Assembly: GCA_017744735.1 (NCBI GenBank)
Contig: JAGIAR010000001.1
Span: 372,001 to 436,000, forward strand
DNA: 64,000 nt
Reading direction: 5' to 3'
Source: Novosphingobium sp.
GTDB taxonomy: Bacteria; Pseudomonadota; Alphaproteobacteria; Sphingomonadales; Sphingomonadaceae
Below, in pieces: positions 1 through 9,476 of this stretch. The translations under genes and the position numbers were made by a program. The notes under the pieces are model-generated. The model was not told where the DNA came from. It ran no database searches and saw nothing but the letters and a program-made list of their open reading frames with translations. The number at the start of each line of letters is the position of its first letter. Position 1 is the stretch's first letter.

Positions 1-2137
1 GGCAATCGAGGCACTCCTTGACGGCACCCATGCCGATCCGTTCTCCATTCTGGGCACCCACGCCGGCCCCGAAGGCACCTTCGCCCGCGCTTTGCTGCCG
101 GGGGCCGAGGAAGCCGGCGCCTACAGCCTGAAGGGCGGGTTCCTCGGCGCGATGAAGCGGGTCGATGGCCGCGGCTTGTTCGAAGGGCAGCTGAAGGGAA
201 AGCCCCGCCCGGTCAAATATCGCTGCACGGCAGGCAAGCACAGCTGGTGGGTGGCCGATGCCTACAGCTTCGGCCCGGTGCTGGGGCCCGTCGACGATTT
301 GCTGATCGCCCAGGGCACGCATTTCCGGCTGTTCGACAAGCTCGGCGCCCATTTGATCGAACACGAGGGCGCGGCGGGCGTCCATTTCGCGGTGTGGGCG
401 CCCAACGCCCTGCACGTCAGCGTGGTGGGCGATTTCAACGACTGGGATTCGGCCCGCCACCAGATGCGCCGCCGCGCGGACATCGGGGTGTGGGAAATCT
501 TCATTCCCGAGCTGGGGGAATGGGCCGCCTACAAATACCGCATCATCGGGCCCGACGGGGCAGCGGTTCCGCTGAAGGCCGATCCCTTCGCCTTCGCTTC
601 CGAATTGCGGCCCAAGACCGCGTCGCTCGTCGCGCGGCCTGCCAAGCGCGACTGGGGCGACGATGCCCATCGCGCGCATTGGGCCGGCGTCGATCCCCGG
701 CGGCAGGCGATCTCGATCTACGAGGTCCACCCGGGCTCATGGCAGCGCAATGAGCACGGCTGGTTCCTGACCTGGGACGAGTTGGCCGAACGGCTGATCC
801 CCTACGCGATCGAGATGGGCTTCACCCATATCGAATTCCTGCCGGTATCCGAGCATCCCTACGACCCGAGCTGGGGCTACCAGACGACCGGGCTTTACGC
901 TCCCAGCGCGCGCTTCGGTGGGCCGGACGGGTTCGCGCGCTTCGTCGACGGGGCGCATCAGGCCGGCCTGTCGGTGTTGATCGACTGGGTCCCCGCGCAT
1001 TTCCCGACGGACGAGCACGGCCTCGCCCGCTTCGACGGCACCGCATTGTACGAACACGAGGATCCCAGGCTGGGCTTCCATCCCGACTGGAACACCGCGA
1101 TCTACAATTTCGGGCGGCGCGAGGTGGCATCCTTCCTGGTCAACAATGCGCTGTTCTGGGCCGAACGCTACCATGTCGACGGGCTGCGCGTGGATGCCGT
1201 CGCCTCGATGCTCTATCGCGACTATTCGCGCGAGGACGGCGAATGGGTGCCCAACGAGGCGGGCGGACGCGAGAACTGGGACGCCGTCGAATTCCTGCGC
1301 GCCGTCAACCGCGCCGTCTACGGCAGCCACCCCGGCTTCATGACGATTGCCGAGGAAAGCACCGCCTGGCCGGGCGTGACCCTGCCGGCGCATGAAGAGG
1401 GGCTGGGTTTCGGCTTCAAGTGGAACATGGGCTTCATGCACGACACGCTGCAGTACATGGCCCGGGAACCGGTCCACCGGCGCTATCACCACGACGATAT
1501 CACCTTCGGCCTGACCTACGCGTTTTCCGAGAATTTCGTGCTCCCCCTCAGCCATGATGAGGTCGTCCACGGCAAGGGCAGCCTGCTCGAGAAGATGAGC
1601 GGCGACGATTGGCAGAAATTCGCCAATCTGCGTGCCTATTACGGGCTGATGTGGGGCTATCCCGGCAAGAAGCTGCTGTTCATGGGGCAGGAGTTCGCCC
1701 AGCGCCGCGAATGGAGCGAGGAACGCGCGCTCGACTGGGACCTCCTCGCAGCGCCGGCGCACGATGGGGTGCGCTCGCTGGTGCGCGACCTCAACCGCCT
1801 GTATCGCGACAAGCCCGCACTCCACGCCCGCGACTGCGAGGGCGACGGCTTCGAATGGCTGGTGGTGGACGACGCGCTGGCTTCGGTCTTCGCCTGGCTG
1901 CGCAAATGTCCCGGGCAGCCTCCGATCGCGGTGATCAGCAACATGACGCCGATGACCCACGGCTGCTACGGCCTGCGTCTGCCCGCCGACGGCGCTTGGG
2001 CCGAAATATTCAATTCCGATGCAACGACCTATGGCGGCAGCGGCCAGGGAAACATGGGCTGCGTCACGGCGCACGACGGTGTCGCCTGCCTGACCTTGCC
2101 GCCACTATCCACGATTATGCTGGAATATGCCGGCTGA
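1..2137 (+). CDS. glgB: 1,4-alpha-glucan branching enzyme, 5' partial
   Basis: Glycogen branching enzyme, which makes alpha-1,6 branches in cytoplasmic glycogen. The listed ORF starts at an internal TTG (92), but the frame is open to the window edge and reads a typical GlgB N-terminus (HADPFSILGTH), so the true start lies upstream. About 711 residues are visible against 728 in E. coli. An N-terminal carbohydrate-binding region is followed by the GH13 barrel with the nucleophile region (GLRVDAVASML), the acid/base region (TIAEESTAWP) and LPLSHDEVVHGKGS, then the C-terminal beta domain. It is the first visible gene of a glgBCAX operon; glgC starts 18 nt downstream. Identification is firm. Confidence 0.96.
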   Translation, partial: AIEALLDGTHADPFSILGTHAGPEGTFARALLPGAEEAGAYSLKGGFLGAMKRVDGRGLFEGQLKGKPRPVKYRCTAGKHSWWVADAYSFGPVLGPVDDLLIAQGTHFRLFDKLGAHLIEHEGAAGVHFAVWAPNALHVSVVGDFNDWDSARHQMRRRADIGVWEIFIPELGEWAAYKYRIIGPDGAAVPLKADPFAFASELRPKTASLVARPAKRDWGDDAHRAHWAGVDPRRQAISIYEVHPGSWQRNEHGWFLTWDELAERLIPYAIEMGFTHIEFLPVSEHPYDPSWGYQTTGLYAPSARFGGPDGFARFVDGAHQAGLSVLIDWVPAHFPTDEHGLARFDGTALYEHEDPRLGFHPDWNTAIYNFGRREVASFLVNNALFWAERYHVDGLRVDAVASMLYRDYSREDGEWVPNEAGGRENWDAVEFLRAVNRAVYGSHPGFMTIAEESTAWPGVTLPAHEEGLGFGFKWNMGFMHDTLQYMAREPVHRRYHHDDITFGLTYAFSENFVLPLSHDEVVHGKGSLLEKMSGDDWQKFANLRAYYGLMWGYPGKKLLFMGQEFAQRREWSEERALDWDLLAAPAHDGVRSLVRDLNRLYRDKPALHARDCEGDGFEWLVVDDALASVFAWLRKCPGQPPIAVISNMTPMTHGCYGLRLPADGAWAEIFNSDATTYGGSGQGNMGCVTAHDGVACLTLPPLSTIMLEYAG

Positions 2138-2155
2138 GAAACTGCGGGAGAGCCC

Positions 2156-3415
2156 ATGAGGGATTCATATTCTCAACCCCTGGCGCGCGATGCGATGGCC
2201 TATGTTCTTGCCGGAGGCCGCGGAAGCCGGCTGATGGAACTGACCGACAATCGCGCGAAGCCGGCGGTCTATTTCGGCGGAGTTTCGCGCATCGTCGACT
2301 TCGCGCTGTCGAACGCGATCAATTCCGGCATTCGCCGGATCGGCGTGGCGACCCAGTACAAGGCGCATTCACTGATCCGCCACATGCAGCGCGCGTGGAA
2401 CTTCCTCCGCCCGGAACGCAACGAGAGCTTCGACATCCTGCCGGCGTCGCAACGCGTCTCGGAAAGCCAGTGGTACGAAGGCACGGCCGATGCCGTGTTC
2501 CAGAACATCGACATCATCGCCGCGCACGCACCCAAATACATGGTCATCCTGGCCGGCGACCACGTCTACAAGATGGATTACGAGCTGATGCTGCGCCAGC
2601 ACGTCGAAAGCGGCGCAGACGTGACCATCGGCTGCCTGGTCGTACCGCGCGCGGAGGCGAGCGGCTTCGGCGTGATGCATGTCGACCAGAGCGACCGGAT
2701 CACCGCTTTCGTCGAAAAGCCCGCCGATCCCCCGGGCATCCCCGGCGACCCGGACATGGCGCTCGCCAGCATGGGCATCTACGTCTTCGAGACCGACTTC
2801 CTGTTCGAGCAACTGCGGCGCGATGCGGCCGATCCGGAATCCCGGCGCGACTTCGGCGGCGACATCATCCCCTACATCGTCAAGCACGGCAAGGCGCAGG
2901 CGCACCGCTTCACCCAGTCCTGCGTGCGGGCGGCTGAGGAAATCGAGGAATACTGGCGCGACGTCGGGACGCTCGACGCCTATTTCGACGCCAATCTCGA
3001 CCTGACCGACGTGGTCCCCAAGCTCAACCTCTACGACCGCGAATGGCCGATCTGGACCGACCAGATCGTCGCCGCGCCCGCGAAGTTCGTGCATGACGAA
3101 GAAGGACGCCGCGGCATGGCGATCTCTTCGCTGATCTCGCAGGACTGCATCGTGTCGGGGGCGCTCGCCCGCAACAGCCTGCTGTTCACCGGGGTCAAGA
3201 TGGGCAGCTATTCGAGCGTCGAGCGGGCCGTGATCCTGCCCTATTGCAACATCGGACGCGGGGCGAACCTGCGCAACGTGGTGCTCGATTCAGGGGTCCG
3301 CATTCCCGAGGGACTGGTCGTGGGCGAAGATCCCGAGCTGGACGCACGGCGCTTCCGCCGGACCGAGAAGGGCGTGTGCCTGATCACCAAGGACATGATC
3401 GCCAGGCTCGGATGA
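2156..3415 (+). CDS. glgC: Glucose-1-phosphate adenylyltransferase
   Basis: ADP-glucose pyrophosphorylase, making ADP-glucose from glucose-1-phosphate and ATP, the committed step of bacterial glycogen synthesis. The protein has 419 residues, normal for GlgC. The N-terminal nucleotidyltransferase motif [17 protein letters not shown] is intact, and a C-terminal left-handed beta-helix region with hexapeptide-like repeats follows ([19 protein letters not shown]). The ATG at 2156 follows a GGGAGA ribosome site. The stop overlaps the glgA start as ATGA, which implies translational coupling. Confidence 0.97.
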   Translation: MRDSYSQPLARDAMAYVLAGGRGSRLMELTDNRAKPAVYFGGVSRIVDFALSNAINSGIRRIGVATQYKAHSLIRHMQRAWNFLRPERNESFDILPASQRVSESQWYEGTADAVFQNIDIIAAHAPKYMVILAGDHVYKMDYELMLRQHVESGADVTIGCLVVPRAEASGFGVMHVDQSDRITAFVEKPADPPGIPGDPDMALASMGIYVFETDFLFEQLRRDAADPESRRDFGGDIIPYIVKHGKAQAHRFTQSCVRAAEEIEEYWRDVGTLDAYFDANLDLTDVVPKLNLYDREWPIWTDQIVAAPAKFVHDEEGRRGMAISSLISQDCIVSGALARNSLLFTGVKMGSYSSVERAVILPYCNIGRGANLRNVVLDSGVRIPEGLVVGEDPELDARRFRRTEKGVCLITKDMIARLG

Positions 3416-4857
3416 CGCTCAAGGTTCTCTCGCTGGCCTCCGAGGCGGTGCCGCTCGTCAAGACCGGCGGCCTCGCCGATGTGGTCGGTGCCCTGCCCGC
3501 CGCACTCGCAGCCGAGGGCGTCGAGATGACCACCATGCTCCCCGGCTACCCTGCGGTAATGCGGGGGCTCGGCAGGCTGCGCAAGGTGGCTTCGTTCGAC
3601 TCCCTGCTGGGCGAACCGGCCCGCGTGGTCTCGGCGCGGCTGGAGGACGGACGCAGGTTGCTGGTTCTCGATGCGCCCGGCCTCTTCCAGCGCGACGGCG
3701 GGCCCTATGGCGACGCGACCGGGGCCGATTGGGGCGACAACTGGCGCCGATTCGCCGCCTTCGGGCTTGCCGCGGCGCAGCTTGCCGGGGTCGGCGGGAA
3801 GCCCCGCTTCGACCTGGTTCACGCGCATGACTGGCAGGCGGCGATGGCCTGCGTCTATCTGAGATACGGCGGCCGGCCGGTACCGAGCGTCCTCACCATC
3901 CATAACATGGCCTTCCAGGGCTATTTCGGCGCGGACATCTTCCCCCGCCTCGGCCTGCCCGATGCGGCCTGGACGATGGAAGGGATCGAATTCCACGGCG
4001 GCGTGGGCATGCTCAAGGGCGGGATGGTCTGCGCCGATGCGATCACCACCGTCAGCCCGACCTACGCGCGCGAGATCCACACCGCCCGCTTCGGGATGGG
4101 CCTCGACGGGGTGGTGCGCGCACGTAGCAATCTGGTCGAAGGCATCCTCAACGGCATCGACCGCGCGGAATGGAATCCGTCGCACGACCCGCGGCTCGCG
4201 GCGCCGTTCGACGCGCAGCATCTTGCACCGCGGCGCGCGAACAAGCGCGCGATCGAACAGGCGTTCGGGCTGGCCAAGGACGAAGGGCCGCTGTTCGTGG
4301 TGATCAGCCGCCTCACCTGGCAGAAGGGCATCGACGTCCTGCTCGAGGCCGTAGACCACCTTGTGGGCCTGGGCGGGCGATTGGCCTTGCTCGGCGCGGG
4401 CGACCCCGCTCTCGAAGGACAGTTGCTCGAGGCCGCGGCGCGCCATCCCGGCCGGGTCGCAGCGAAGTTCGGCTATGACGAGCCGCTCTCGCACCTGATG
4501 CAGGGCGGAGGCGACGCGATCCTGATCCCGTCGCGCTTCGAGCCCTGCGGCCTCACCCAGCTCTATGGGCTGGCCTACGGCTGCGTACCGGTGGTGGCAC
4601 GGACGGGCGGCCTGGCCGACACCGTGATCGATGCCAATGCGGCGGCGATGGCCGAACAGAGCGCAACCGGCATCGTCTTCTCCGAGGCGTCCTACGACGA
4701 GTTGTCGCTCGCAATCACCCGCACGATCCGGCTTTACGCGGACAAGACCGCCTGGCGCCGCCTGCAGCGCAGCGGCATGCGCGCCGATTTCGGTTGGGGA
4801 GCGAGCGCGAAAGCCTATGCCGCGCTTTACCGCAGGCTGATCGAGGCGGCGCGATGA
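3412..4857 (+). CDS. glgA: Glycogen synthase (ADP-glucose)
   Basis: GT5 glycogen synthase, which extends alpha-1,4-glucan from ADP-glucose. The ORF track begins at 3244, inside glgC; the ATG at 3412 in the ATGA overlap is the right start because the protein then begins [21 protein letters not shown], the classic N-terminus with the ADP-glucose-binding KTGGL. The C-terminal GT-B lobe has [16 protein letters not shown] with the conserved Glu. Length is 481 residues, normal for the family. It overlaps glgX by 4 nt. Confidence 0.97.
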   Translation: MTLKVLSLASEAVPLVKTGGLADVVGALPAALAAEGVEMTTMLPGYPAVMRGLGRLRKVASFDSLLGEPARVVSARLEDGRRLLVLDAPGLFQRDGGPYGDATGADWGDNWRRFAAFGLAAAQLAGVGGKPRFDLVHAHDWQAAMACVYLRYGGRPVPSVLTIHNMAFQGYFGADIFPRLGLPDAAWTMEGIEFHGGVGMLKGGMVCADAITTVSPTYAREIHTARFGMGLDGVVRARSNLVEGILNGIDRAEWNPSHDPRLAAPFDAQHLAPRRANKRAIEQAFGLAKDEGPLFVVISRLTWQKGIDVLLEAVDHLVGLGGRLALLGAGDPALEGQLLEAAARHPGRVAAKFGYDEPLSHLMQGGGDAILIPSRFEPCGLTQLYGLAYGCVPVVARTGGLADTVIDANAAAMAEQSATGIVFSEASYDELSLAITRTIRLYADKTAWRRLQRSGMRADFGWGASAKAYAALYRRLIEAAR

Positions 4858-6710
4858 CGGCCCTCCCGGGCGTCATGGTGACGGCCGCTGCAACGGTATT
4901 TTCGGTGCGCGCACCGCGGGCCGAAGCGGTGACCTTGTGCCTCTCGAAGCGGCGGGGAAAGCGCGAAACACGGGTGCCGATGCGCCGCGACGGCGATCTG
5001 TGGACCGTCGAAGTCCCCCGCGATTGCACCGGCGAATGCTATGGCTACCGCGCGGAGGGAGAATGGGCGCCCGACCGCGACCTGTGGTTCGATCCGGCAA
5101 AGCTGCTGGTCGATCCCTATGCGCTCGAACTCGACAGGCGCTTCGTCCAGCACCCTTGCCTGGCCCGGTTCGGAACCGACACCGCCCCGATCGTCCCGCG
5201 CGCGGTCGTGACGGGCCCCCTGCCCGAGGTGGACCTGCGGCCACCGGCCTTCGCGCGTGGCGGCCTGGTCTACGAAGTGAACGTGAAGGGATTCACCCGG
5301 CTCCATCCCGAGGTGCCGGAGAAGCTGCGCGGAACGGTGGCGGCGCTTGCCCACCCCGCCGTGCTTGCGCATCTGGTCAAGCTGCATGTGAGCGCGGTGG
5401 AGCTGATGCCGATCGTCGCCTGGATCGACGAACGCCACCTTCCGCCGCTCGGCCTCTCCAACGCCTGGGGCTACAATCCGGTCGCGATGATGGCGCTCGA
5501 CCCGGGGCTTTGCCCGGGCGGCGTGGCCGAATTGCGCGAGACGGTGGCCGCCCTGCACGACGCCGGGATCGGCGTGATCCTCGACCTGGTGCTCAACCAC
5601 ACCGGCGAGAGCGACATCCATGGCGGAGTAATCTCGCTGCGCGGGCTGGACGGCGCAGCCTACGGCAAAGAGCCGGTGGGACGGCTGATCAACGATACCG
5701 GGTGCGGCAACACGCTCGACTTCGGACAGGCCCAGGTGCGCCGGCTTGCGCTCGACACCTTGCGGCATTTCGTGCGCCATTGCGGCGTCGATGGGTTCCG
5801 CTTCGACCTCGCGCCGGTGCTGGCACGCTCGCCGGGGTTCGACCCCGCAGCCCCGATCTTCGCCGAGATCGCGGCCGACCCCTGGCTGGCGGACCGGATC
5901 ATGATCGCCGAACCCTGGGATATCGGGCCCGGCGGATACCAGCTCGGAAATTTCCCGCACAACTGGCTCGAATGGAACGACCGCTACCGCGATGTCGTGC
6001 GCCGCTTCTGGCGCGGCGATGCGACGATTGGCGAACTGGCGACTTGTATCGCCGGATCGGCGGATGTCTTCGGCGCGGACTGCCGCAGCGTGAACTTCCT
6101 CGCCGCGCACGACGGGTTCACACTGGCCGACACGGTTTCCTACCTCCACCGCCACAATCTCGCCAACGGCGAGGAGAACCGCGACGGGCACGGCGAGAAT
6201 TTCAGCTGGAACAACGGCGTCGAGGGAGACACCGCCGATCCGCACGTCCGCGCTGCCCGCGCCGCGGACCTGCGGGCCCTGCTGGGCACGCTATTTGTCT
6301 CGACCGGAACCATCATGCTGACCGCGGGGGACGAATTCGGGCGCAGCCAGCAGGGCAACAACAATGCCTATGCGCAAGACAATCCGGTGTCCTGGCTCGA
6401 TTGGTCCAACCGCGACCGCGAGCTGGAGGACCATGTGGCGCGCCTTTCCGCCTGGCGGGCGGGCCGGCTGGACCTGTTCCGGGCATTCCCCCCAGACGGA
6501 CACTGGCGCGATCTCGAAGGCCGTGAAATTCCGCCCGAGGCCTGGAACGACCCTGCTTCCCCGGGGTTTTCCTTCCGGCTCGGGCAGGATCGCTCCGAGT
6601 GTGAAGTGACGCTCGATCGTCCGCAACGGATCGTCCGCCATCGCGAGCAAAAGGATGCTGTCGGTTCAGCCGCTACTCCTCTCCGATCGACGAGATGGCG
6701 TGCTGGCTGA
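4854..6710 (+). CDS. glgX: Glycogen debranching enzyme, apparently C-terminally truncated
   Basis: GH13 isoamylase-type debranching enzyme that cleaves alpha-1,6 links in phosphorylase-limit glycogen. The start is the ATG at 4854 overlapping the glgA stop; the track start at 4794 lies inside glgA. An N-terminal CBM48-like region (about 1-140) precedes a complete catalytic barrel with GFRFDLAPVL, IAEPWDIGPGGY and AHDGFTLADTVSY. At 618 residues it is shorter than E. coli GlgX (657). After the W-x-DP region expected near the end of the barrel, the tail becomes unlike GlgX and its last residues are read through an IS6 relic (6676-6873), so the C-terminal beta domain appears lost. Activity is uncertain. 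Confidence 0.9.
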   Translation: MTALPGVMVTAAATVFSVRAPRAEAVTLCLSKRRGKRETRVPMRRDGDLWTVEVPRDCTGECYGYRAEGEWAPDRDLWFDPAKLLVDPYALELDRRFVQHPCLARFGTDTAPIVPRAVVTGPLPEVDLRPPAFARGGLVYEVNVKGFTRLHPEVPEKLRGTVAALAHPAVLAHLVKLHVSAVELMPIVAWIDERHLPPLGLSNAWGYNPVAMMALDPGLCPGGVAELRETVAALHDAGIGVILDLVLNHTGESDIHGGVISLRGLDGAAYGKEPVGRLINDTGCGNTLDFGQAQVRRLALDTLRHFVRHCGVDGFRFDLAPVLARSPGFDPAAPIFAEIAADPWLADRIMIAEPWDIGPGGYQLGNFPHNWLEWNDRYRDVVRRFWRGDATIGELATCIAGSADVFGADCRSVNFLAAHDGFTLADTVSYLHRHNLANGEENRDGHGENFSWNNGVEGDTADPHVRAARAADLRALLGTLFVSTGTIMLTAGDEFGRSQQGNNNAYAQDNPVSWLDWSNRDRELEDHVARLSAWRAGRLDLFRAFPPDGHWRDLEGREIPPEAWNDPASPGFSFRLGQDRSECEVTLDRPQRIVRHREQKDAVGSAATPLRSTRWRAG

Positions 6711-6873
6711 AGGCGTTGTGGACGCCGGAATGGACTGCGGCGAAAGTCTGCAACCCCCCACCAGGGGAACGAGTTGAGCCGTTAATGGGCTATCTGGTGT
6801 GCGACTACGGGCGTCGCGGCACCCTCCCCGATCGCGCCGATTTTCAATCCGGCGCGGTTAGTCTTACAACGCT
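6676..6873 (-). mobile_element. IS6-family insertion sequence relic A
   Basis: On the minus strand the outer end reads GTTGTAAGACTAACCG, then ATTGAAAATCG, matching the end of relic C near 63.26 kb. The far side encodes a degenerate transposase C-terminus (LLQTFAAVHSGVHNAFSQ) like that of relic B (LLQKFASVHANVHDHFGQ). The catalytic middle is deleted. Known IS6/IS26-type transposases end with an SVHxxVxNxFxxxRHL motif, which supports the family call. The relic overlaps the glgX 3' end and supplies the stop codon of the next gene on the minus strand. Confidence 0.7.
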
Positions 6874-8207
6874 CCTCTCAGAGACCGACCCGCGGTCTCG
6901 GGCGTCCAGCGCAGCGCGACCATCCCCACGAGGCATGCGGCGATCATCACGTAGGCTGGCATCAATTCGTCGCCCGTCCGGCCGATCAGCCAGCTGTTGA
7001 ACACCGGCGCGGTGCCCCCGAACAGCGACGTGGCGAGATTGTAGGAGATCGCGAAGCCGGCAAACCGGACCTGCGTGGGGAACATCGCCGGAAAGGTTGC
7101 CGAAATCGTGGCCAATTGCGGAACGTAGAGAAGACCGAGCAGCGCAAAGCCGGCAATCGCGCCGGCAAACCCGGTCGCCATCAGAAGATACAGCGGGATC
7201 ACGCCTATCGCGAGCCCGATCAGCGAGAACCACCACATCGGCTTTCGGCCGACCCGGTCGGACAGCGCGCCCGCGAAAGGTACGAACAGCAGCATGAAAA
7301 GCATCCCCACAAGGGGAACGAGCAGCGCCGCGTCGGTCGACAGCCCGAGGCGGCGCTCGAGATAGGTCGGCATGTAGCTGAGCAGGGTATAGTTCACCAC
7401 GTTGAGCGCGATCACGAGGCCGCTCATGGTCAGCAACGACCGCCAATGGCGGACGAACAGATGCCGCAACTGGTTGGGCGCGGCAGCCTGCCGTTCGTAC
7501 GCCGCCTCGGCCTCGCGAAAGATCGGCGTCTCGTCCATGCGCGAGCGCAGGTACATCCCGACCAGGCCCATCGGGGCGGCGAGGAAGAACGGGATGCGCC
7601 AACCCCATGCATGCATTTCCGCATCCCCCAGCAGCAACGAGAAGCCCAGCATCAGCAGCGCACCCAGCGAGAAGCCCGACAAGGTGCCGAATTCGAGGAA
7701 GCTGCCGTAGCGCCCGCGTTCGCGGTCCGGCGAGTATTCGGCCATGAACGTCGCCGCGCCGCCATATTCGCCGCCGGTGGAGAAGCCCTGCACCATCCTC
7801 AGCACCACGAGTGTCGCCGGTGCCCACATGCCGATCGCCCGATAGCTCGGGATCAAGCCGACCCCGACAGTAGCCCCCGCCATGATCAGGATGGTGAACG
7901 CCAGCACCGACTTGCGCCCATAGCGGTCGCCAAGCGGTCCCCAGAACAATCCTCCGAGCGGGCGCACGAGAAACGAAATCGCGAAGGTCGCCAGTGCGAA
8001 CAGCGTGGCGTCCGCGGCCTTGCCGGGGAAAAGCGCCTGCGAAATGTAGCTCACCCCATAGGCGTAGATTCCGTAGTCGAACCACTCGGTCGCATTGCCT
8101 AGTGCCGAGGCCGCAATTGCACGCCGCAACACCTTCCGGGGCACGACTTGATGTTCCTCAGCGGGAACGTCGGCGCCGATCCGGGTCGGCGAGCGCGCTT
8201 GGGTCAT
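6864..8207 (-). CDS. MHS-family MFS transporter (ProP-like), probable osmolyte/H+ symporter
   Basis: Twelve-helix inner-membrane carrier of the metabolite:H+ symporter branch of MFS (ProP, KgtP, citrate carriers), about 447 residues. The N-terminal GNATEWFDYGIYAYG and the loop motif GDRYGRKSVL are typical. The start is the ATG at 8207, preceded by GGAG at good spacing; the track start 42 codons upstream runs into the previous gene. It begins 17 nt after the preceding MFS gene and ends the ectoine operon, so uptake of ectoine, betaine or proline is the likely role (inference). The last codons and TAA lie in the end of IS6 relic A, so the extreme C-terminus may not be native. Confidence 0.9.
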   Translation of the reverse strand: MTQARSPTRIGADVPAEEHQVVPRKVLRRAIAASALGNATEWFDYGIYAYGVSYISQALFPGKAADATLFALATFAISFLVRPLGGLFWGPLGDRYGRKSVLAFTILIMAGATVGVGLIPSYRAIGMWAPATLVVLRMVQGFSTGGEYGGAATFMAEYSPDRERGRYGSFLEFGTLSGFSLGALLMLGFSLLLGDAEMHAWGWRIPFFLAAPMGLVGMYLRSRMDETPIFREAEAAYERQAAAPNQLRHLFVRHWRSLLTMSGLVIALNVVNYTLLSYMPTYLERRLGLSTDAALLVPLVGMLFMLLFVPFAGALSDRVGRKPMWWFSLIGLAIGVIPLYLLMATGFAGAIAGFALLGLLYVPQLATISATFPAMFPTQVRFAGFAISYNLATSLFGGTAPVFNSWLIGRTGDELMPAYVMIAACLVGMVALRWTPETAGRSLRGAL

Positions 8208-8224
8208 GGTGGCTCCAGAAGATC

Positions 8225-9445
8225 TCACGGCGAAACGGCTTCGAGTTGGGCGGCCATCGGGGTGGTCCGGGGCAGCACCTGATAGCTTTGCTGATCCGCG
8301 GCCGGCACGGGCGGCGAGGAGGTCTGCCGCCACAGACCGAAGATGAGCGCGACCCCGGCCGAGGCCGCAACGAACAGAAACAGACCTTCCGAACCCAGCG
8401 CGGTGATCGCCAGCGCCGCGCCGAGCGGCCCTGCCGCGGCGCCGGCAGAATAGACCAGGACAAGGCTTCCGCTTGCAGAGACCCGCTGCCCGGTAAGGAG
8501 CCGGTCATTGGCGTGCGCGACGCACAGCGGATAGAGCGCGAAAGCCAGCCCCCCGAACGTGGCAGCGAGCAGGAACAAGGGCCATCCCGGTTCGCCGAGG
8601 AATGCGATGCCGAGCGTCGCCGCGAGCACGCCGGCGAAGGCGAATACGATAACCCGGCGCCGGTCCACGCGGTCCGACAAATACCCGAGGGGCCACTGGA
8701 GCACGACGCCGCCGACGATCACCGTGCTCATGAACGCGGCGATCGCGGAAACCCCCATGCCGGCCCGTGCGGCATAGACCGCCCCCAGCGAATAGAATGC
8801 ACCCAGGATGAGTCCCGTGATCGTCGCTCCGAACACGGCAAGCGGGGATGCCGCGTAGAGCGACCTCACGGTCAGGCTTTCCCTCTGTTCGAGTGTGGGC
8901 GCGGCGATCCGGGTCAGCGCCACCGGTATTGCCGCCAGCGAAACGAGGATCGAAGCCGCGATGAACGGCAGTAACGGGTGCGCCGTACCGAGATTGAGCA
9001 GATACTGCCCTGCGGCCTGACCGACATAGAGCGCGATCATGTAGCCGGCCAGGACGGTGCCCCGCGACGCGCCATCGGCCCGCTCGTTGAGCCAGCTCTC
9101 GAGGCAGACGTAGACGCCGGCGACGCAAAACCCGTCGATCAGCCTCAACGCGCCCCAGAGAACAGGATCCCGGTGAATCGCGTAGCCCAGCGTGCTTGCG
9201 GAGAACAACGAGACGAACGCCGCGAATGCACGGATATGGCCCACCCTCCCTATCAGCGCGCCGGACTTGACCGATCCTGCAACGAGCCCGGCGAAATAGG
9301 CGGTCGCGACCGCGCCGACTACCAGCGCGGAAGCGCCGGAGCGCTCGAGCCGGACCGCAATCAGCGTCGACATGAATCCGCCGCCGGCCATCATCATGAA
9401 AATGGCAAGCAACAGGGTGCGGACGGGTGCGATGGCCTTGAGCAC
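8225..9445 (-). CDS. MFS transporter (YcaD-like) in the ectoine operon
   Basis: Major facilitator carrier of about 406 residues with roughly twelve hydrophobic segments. The conserved region LIDGFCVAGVYVCLESWLNE resembles YcaD-type MFS proteins. The listed ATG (9592) lies well inside ask; the best start I see is GTG at 9445, just before the first membrane segment, though its ribosome site is weak. The gene sits 31 nt after ask and 17 nt before the ProP-like gene, so it is cotranscribed with ectoine synthesis. It could export ectoine/hydroxyectoine or import a precursor; the sequence does not decide. Confidence 0.82.
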   Translation of the reverse strand: MLKAIAPVRTLLLAIFMMMAGGGFMSTLIAVRLERSGASALVVGAVATAYFAGLVAGSVKSGALIGRVGHIRAFAAFVSLFSASTLGYAIHRDPVLWGALRLIDGFCVAGVYVCLESWLNERADGASRGTVLAGYMIALYVGQAAGQYLLNLGTAHPLLPFIAASILVSLAAIPVALTRIAAPTLEQRESLTVRSLYAASPLAVFGATITGLILGAFYSLGAVYAARAGMGVSAIAAFMSTVIVGGVVLQWPLGYLSDRVDRRRVIVFAFAGVLAATLGIAFLGEPGWPLFLLAATFGGLAFALYPLCVAHANDRLLTGQRVSASGSLVLVYSAGAAAGPLGAALAITALGSEGLFLFVAASAGVALIFGLWRQTSSPPVPAADQQSYQVLPRTTPMAAQLEAVSP

Positions 9446-9476
9446 GGGATATACTTTGGCGATCTGGGCCGGCCGC

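Noticed and set aside
737-2074. 445-codon minus-strand ORF
   Set aside because: Antisense to glgB; no recognisable motifs.
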